A stretch of DNA of 64,000 nt from Globodera rostochiensis (Eukaryota > Nematoda > Chromadorea > Rhabditida > Heteroderidae). The notes under the pieces are model-generated. The model was not told the origin of the DNA. It did not search any database and worked only from the letters and a program-made list of their open reading frames with translations. How positions within the stretch are numbered: position 1 is the first letter of the stretch; each line of letters begins with the position of its first letter. Location: positions 1-64,000 of the forward strand of contig JAEVLN010000020.1 in assembly GCA_018350325.1 (NCBI GenBank). The letters are read 5' to 3'. The position numbers and the translations under genes are program-made. Positions 59,866 to 64,000 of the stretch are shown in pieces.

Positions 59866-60145
59866 ATTATTTATGATTTTACACATAATTTTAAATTTTG
59901 ATTAATTTTTTAAAGAAAAAAATTTTCAACCCGAAGACCCGAAACCCGAGAGCCGAAACCCGGCTTTTTTCTCGACCCGAGACCCGAAACCCGACCCGAG
60001 ATTTTTTGGGTCGACCCGACCCGAAACCCGACCCGACATTTTTCTTAACCCGAAGACCCGAAACCCGACCCGAGGTTTTTTGGGTCGACCCGACCCGAAA
60101 CCCGACCCGACATTTTTCTCAACCCGCGGCAACCCTGGTACGCAG

Positions 60146-62539
60146 TTATTACCGAAAAAAAGTAGCCTGCCACAAAGTAATAAACACCAAAAAGAAGAAA
60201 AATTTAAATTCTTACTTTTTAATCAAATTGTAATAATATTATTGTTTATATGAAAAAATTTTTAAAAATTTATCAATTTAAATTATATACCTGATTAGTG
60301 ACAAATTGTAAAAATTAAAGTTATAAATTAATCAGCATGAACGACCGAGTACTTCTAATGACTACGCGAGAAAATTAGCCACATAAAATAAGATATATAT
60401 TATTAAAGTATCGAAAAACTGGCACTACATCTTGAATAGTCTTCGACAGCGGCGTACTGGAGGCGTACTGAAGTAGGAGGGAAGAAAAAAGTGAATGGGC
60501 GCGTACTTGAGAGAAGATTTAAATTTAAACGAATTTATGCTCATAAACACCAGCGATCCTGCGTTCCTTTGTTGCTGATAGACTTTCTCATAAACATGGA
60601 AAATTATAAATTTATTTAAAATGGACTTTAAATAAAAAGTTGTTTTGAAATTTGTTTTATTTCTTAGACTAAAAAGCAATTTATAAACTTTGACAAAGTT
60701 TATTAAATTGAGAATTTGTTAATGTCTAAATGGCGGGTTTTTAAATTTATGTAATTATTGGCGGAATTTTATTTATTTATTTATATGTATTTTTATTTAT
60801 TTATATTTATTATTCATTATGATTTTGGTTTAATTTTTTGTGCGTGTTTATTATTTTTCTAGGTAATTTTACTTATTTGATCAATGTTTAAGTTTAAATT
60901 TTTTAAATTAATTTATACATTTGTGACATTTAAATTGGTATTTTATTGAAATAATATGTGCTAATAGCTTACTAATAGAAAAAACATTAAACAAGTAAAT
61001 GCTTTCACAGATTGAACATTTTTTAATCTAAAAAATTAACACAAAATACACAATGAATAAAACAAATTCATTTTTAAAAGATAATATTTTATTGATAATG
61101 CAAACTTATTACGTAATTTTTAGCTTTTTATTAAGTTTTGTTTATTAATTTTGCGTCAAATAATAATTGTTTTACTAATATCCATCTAATAAATTCATAA
61201 TTATTTCCGAAATCAGTTTCTTAATTTTTCAAAGTTATTTGGCTACAAACGTTGTCATTCATTTATTGAATAATTTGAAAAATTAAGCATATGCAGTGTA
61301 AGTATAAAATTTAAATATGCTATATGTTTAAACGTTACGTTTTTATTTATTTTTAATATGGCATCTGAAGCTGTCTTATTTATTATTTATGGATTCAAAT
61401 AACTTGTTTTAAACTTGGGTGGTGCTCTAATTTAGGGGGTGGGGCTTTATTTTAGGAAATACGGTATGTTAAAAAAAATTCAAAACTCATCATAATTTTA
61501 AAATAATAATATCACAAACAATTATTATTTTATATTTGTAGCTAAAAAAAACAACTCGCTGCCTGATATTTATATTTTGGATTAAATATTTTTTATTCTT
61601 TTTTGTTTTTCATTTATAATTTTGTTTATTAAAAAGTGGAAGAAGCTTTTATTAGTTCATTCATAAACAAATATAATAAAAATTGCTCAATATGCCTTTG
61701 CTGCTAACGCTGGGGCCATTCTCTACATTGTAATTGTTATTTTGAACTATCATTCTTTAAAATTCTGACTAAATGTTAAATGTGAGGTAAAAAACAAAAT
61801 ATTGTTTTGACTGACTTTGTCCACAGCGAATTCAATACCTCCCGTTTTCACCAGTGTTAATACTTTATTGAAATTACATAAATTTTTTATTAAATTAATT
61901 TTATTAATTAAGTTAGATTTTTTTTATAAATATAATCTTTCTTTGTGTTGTTATTGTTTTTAAGTTCTTAAATTATAAAAAAATGCAGCATACGTTTAAT
62001 TAATTTTTAATTGTTGCTAAGATCAAAATGCATTTACCTTCTATTCATGATTCCTTGCTAGGACGTTTTAATTGTTCCAATTTATCATATAAATTATGTT
62101 TTTTAAATTTTAACAAATCAATAAATATGCGTGTTTTTCAAATAAATTAAGTGATCATTAGTCAGTCCATTATTGTTTCACATATCTATATAGTTTATGC
62201 ATTTTATGGGCAAAATTTATAAATAGGTAGAATTATTTTATTTATTATATTAGATTTTTGTTTTAATTGAATATTTATTTTATTTCTAGCTTTAAATAAA
62301 GGAAATAATTTTTTTATCTAAAAATCTAACAAAATAAGACTTCCTTTTTCAACAAAAAATAGTTGTGTTTTATTTGGATTCTTTTGAGTATTTATTAAGT
62401 GCTAATATTAATTAAGATTCAAGTAATGATGTTTATAAAATATTTTATGAAGTATAATTTTAAGCGAATTTAAACCGTTTTAATATTATCGACTTTAATT
62501 TATGAACCAAACCACAAAGTTTTCGGCATTTTCAACATA
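60146..62539. other. AT-rich, no gene seen
   Basis: AT-rich, apart from a GC-richer patch at 60420-60500 that falls at the end of a minus-strand frame (60425-60679) of unremarkable composition. Confidence 0.45.
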
Positions 62540-62832
62540 CATACATAAAGAAACATATAAATATAAAATAAGTTTTCTGACATTTTTTTGTGTTTTAAAA
62601 ATTATTATTATCTTGTTTTTAATAATCGATTTACCAATTATATTTAAAATGTATAATATTTCATTTTTATTCATTGTTTGTATACAATTTAAACTCGTTG
62701 CTTGCATCCTGTTGCCGTTAGTGCCGTTAGGAACGTGGGTTTTGGTGGTTTTTAGAGAGACAGTAAAGCCATGTTGAATTCAGAACCGTTTCATCATTGT
62801 TCTTCTCCAGGCGGGTTGCATGTACAATTTGT
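62540..62832 (+). repeat. Right arm of the long inverted repeat
   Basis: Aligns with the complement of 1-300 through ATATAAATATAAAATAAG, TTTTCTGACATTTTTTTGTG, ATTCATTGTTTGTATACAAT, TTTAAACTCGT and GTTGCATGTACA. In the GC-richer block 62700-62826 the frame matching the open left-arm frame has a TAG, so if the left arm is coding this copy is a pseudogene. Confidence 0.6.
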
Positions 62833-64000
62833 AAAATTTTCAATCCGTGGGCTATTATTTATTGGTATCTCTCATTATAACTGTTTTATAGAATTGGTCA
62901 CGATTCGTTAAGCTTAGAAAAATTATTTTAAATTATGTTAATTTTTTTGAATAGGAGAATTACCCAATTATTGTAAACCTTGGCAAACCGGTATTTGAAG
63001 GGTTTTTTCTTTTTATTATTTTTCGAAAAGCACCTGCTACTATAGATATTATCCTAAAGCTGTAATTATATTACAAATCACACACATAGAGTTAATTTTT
63101 TTTAAACTTTTTATGTTATAATTAATTTTTGATTATCATTATTATATGTTGAGTTAAAGAAGAAGAATGGACCAAAATAAATGCTCATATTAGTTCTAGT
63201 TAATTTAAATATTAGGGTTTAATTTTTAATCGCAATTTTGCATAGTTTTTGACAAGTTACTTTGGAATTTACTTTTTTATCTCCATAAAGTGACTTTGTC
63301 AAACCTGTTCAGAAAAATGTCAAATTAATGTGGATTATTGTTTTGATTAATTGTTATAAATTTTTTGATTTAATTTTTAATCACGATCATTGCGGAGTTT
63401 TTGTGTTTGCTACTCATTTCATTTCAGAAGCTTGTTAAGTACTTTGTGGTATCAGTATTATATATTCATTACGTAATTTGATGTAATATTTAAATATTAT
63501 TGTTAACACATTCTATCAAATATATATTTTGTTGTTTTCTTTTGCTTTTTGGACTTAATATCATTTAAATATTATCTAACATGATAGATAAAATGCGTTG
63601 AGTTGGTCTGAACAGTTTTTTCACCATTTTTGTTAAATTTCGTAATTATTTAATAATCTTTTGTTGCTGTAATATCTATCTATTCACTTTTATTAATATA
63701 TGTATTTTAAGTTAAAATATATTTGTAGATGTAATGATTGCATGCTTTATTATTCTAGATGACAATAAATATTTTTCTGTTAGCGTTTGTTATAAATTCA
63801 AACGTTGCTATTGAAAATCTTCTTAATTTCTTCTTGCTTCTCCTATCTCATTCTTGTTGCTGGGCTTGACGTATTATTTATTTATTTGGTAGTAATTTAA
63901 ATTTTTTTCAATAATAACGTTCTCTTTTTTATTGGTTTATTTCTTAAATGCATTCTTTTAGTTTATATTTATATTTATTATGGCTATTTAAAACATTCAA
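62833..64000. other. AT-rich, no gene seen
   Basis: AT-rich sequence to the window end without supported features. Confidence 0.5.

Larger units (their letters stand above)
58973..60137. mobile_element. hAT-like element, word ACCCGAAACCCG
   Basis: This 1165-bp element has a perfect 17-bp terminal inverted repeat (CAGGGTTGCCGCGGGTT) and a perfect 8-bp target duplication GTACGCAG at 58965-58972 and 60138-60145. Arrays of ACCCGAAACCCGACCCGA words occupy 58985-59155 and 59930-60130. The stretch ACCCGAAACCCGAGAGCCGA occurs in both arrays in the same orientation (58990 and 59938). Two hairpin cores face each other at 59170 and 59539, making an inner inverted repeat. A younger 171-bp element is nested at 59695-59865. 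Apparent open frames over the arrays are by-products of repetition. Confidence 0.95.

Noticed and set aside
58105..60130. Open frames over the word arrays (for example repeated VPVLFLFCS or RNPTRDFL patterns)
   Set aside because: They are translations of short repeated words, are present in several frames on both strands, and have no start context or domain.
26308..60145. An encoded transposase within the hAT-like elements
   Set aside because: No frame in any of the elements shows a BED finger, an RNase H-like core or the hAT C-terminal region; the longest frames are word-array readings.

Overview
The window is strongly AT-rich eukaryotic DNA (by eye about three quarters A+T). It holds no complete, confidently identified host gene. 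Metazoan-type mobile elements (a Ty3/gypsy-like integrase, a Polinton-like protease remnant, many hAT-like non-autonomous elements), a long satellite, and scattered exon-sized GC-richer islands with TTTCAG-like acceptors suggest an invertebrate animal. A nematode or other worm is possible, but that is a weak inference.

Layout. 1-8706: AT-rich DNA with one arm of a roughly 300-bp inverted repeat at the left edge, one candidate signal-peptide exon and a dispersed repeat. 8707-18271: a tandem satellite of about 107-108 bp units, roughly 89 copies, with higher-order structure. 19720-21428: the 5' part of a decayed LTR retrotransposon (leader plus broken gag). 21429-26307: featureless AT-rich DNA. 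26308-31030: a mosaic of a GC-rich word island, two stray satellite units, a 266-bp near-identical duplicated segment, a truncated Polinton-like cysteine protease, unrecognised minus-strand coding-like blocks, tRNA-like sequences and a dispersed repeat that all this appears to interrupt. 31031-48240: AT-rich DNA with several hAT-like elements (36330, 39346, 40045, 43160) and possible small exons. 48240-49708: minus-strand 3' end of a gypsy-type element, with an intact-looking integrase, polypurine tract and 3' LTR. 49709-57690: AT-rich DNA with dispersed repeats. 57690-60145: three more hAT-like elements with target duplications, one nested in another. 62540-62832: the other arm of the inverted repeat.

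The most striking signal is a set of short elements built from element-specific 'words'. Each island repeats its own motif in both orientations (for example GGTACCGAAAA, CCAGAATTCTG, GAACAGGAACA, ACCCGAAACCCG, AAATAAGGACAAAT). Six of them have 10-18 bp terminal inverted repeats beginning YAG and ending CTR, flanked by perfect 8-bp target-site duplications. Five of the six duplications fit the nTnnnnAn pattern known for Ac-type hAT insertions. Three elements carry the same subterminal array at both ends in direct orientation. At least three with different words share a core of about 100 bp containing a GC hairpin. None encodes a transposase here, so they would have to be moved in trans. I interpret the words as arrays of transposase-binding sites that diversify per family; that is an inference.
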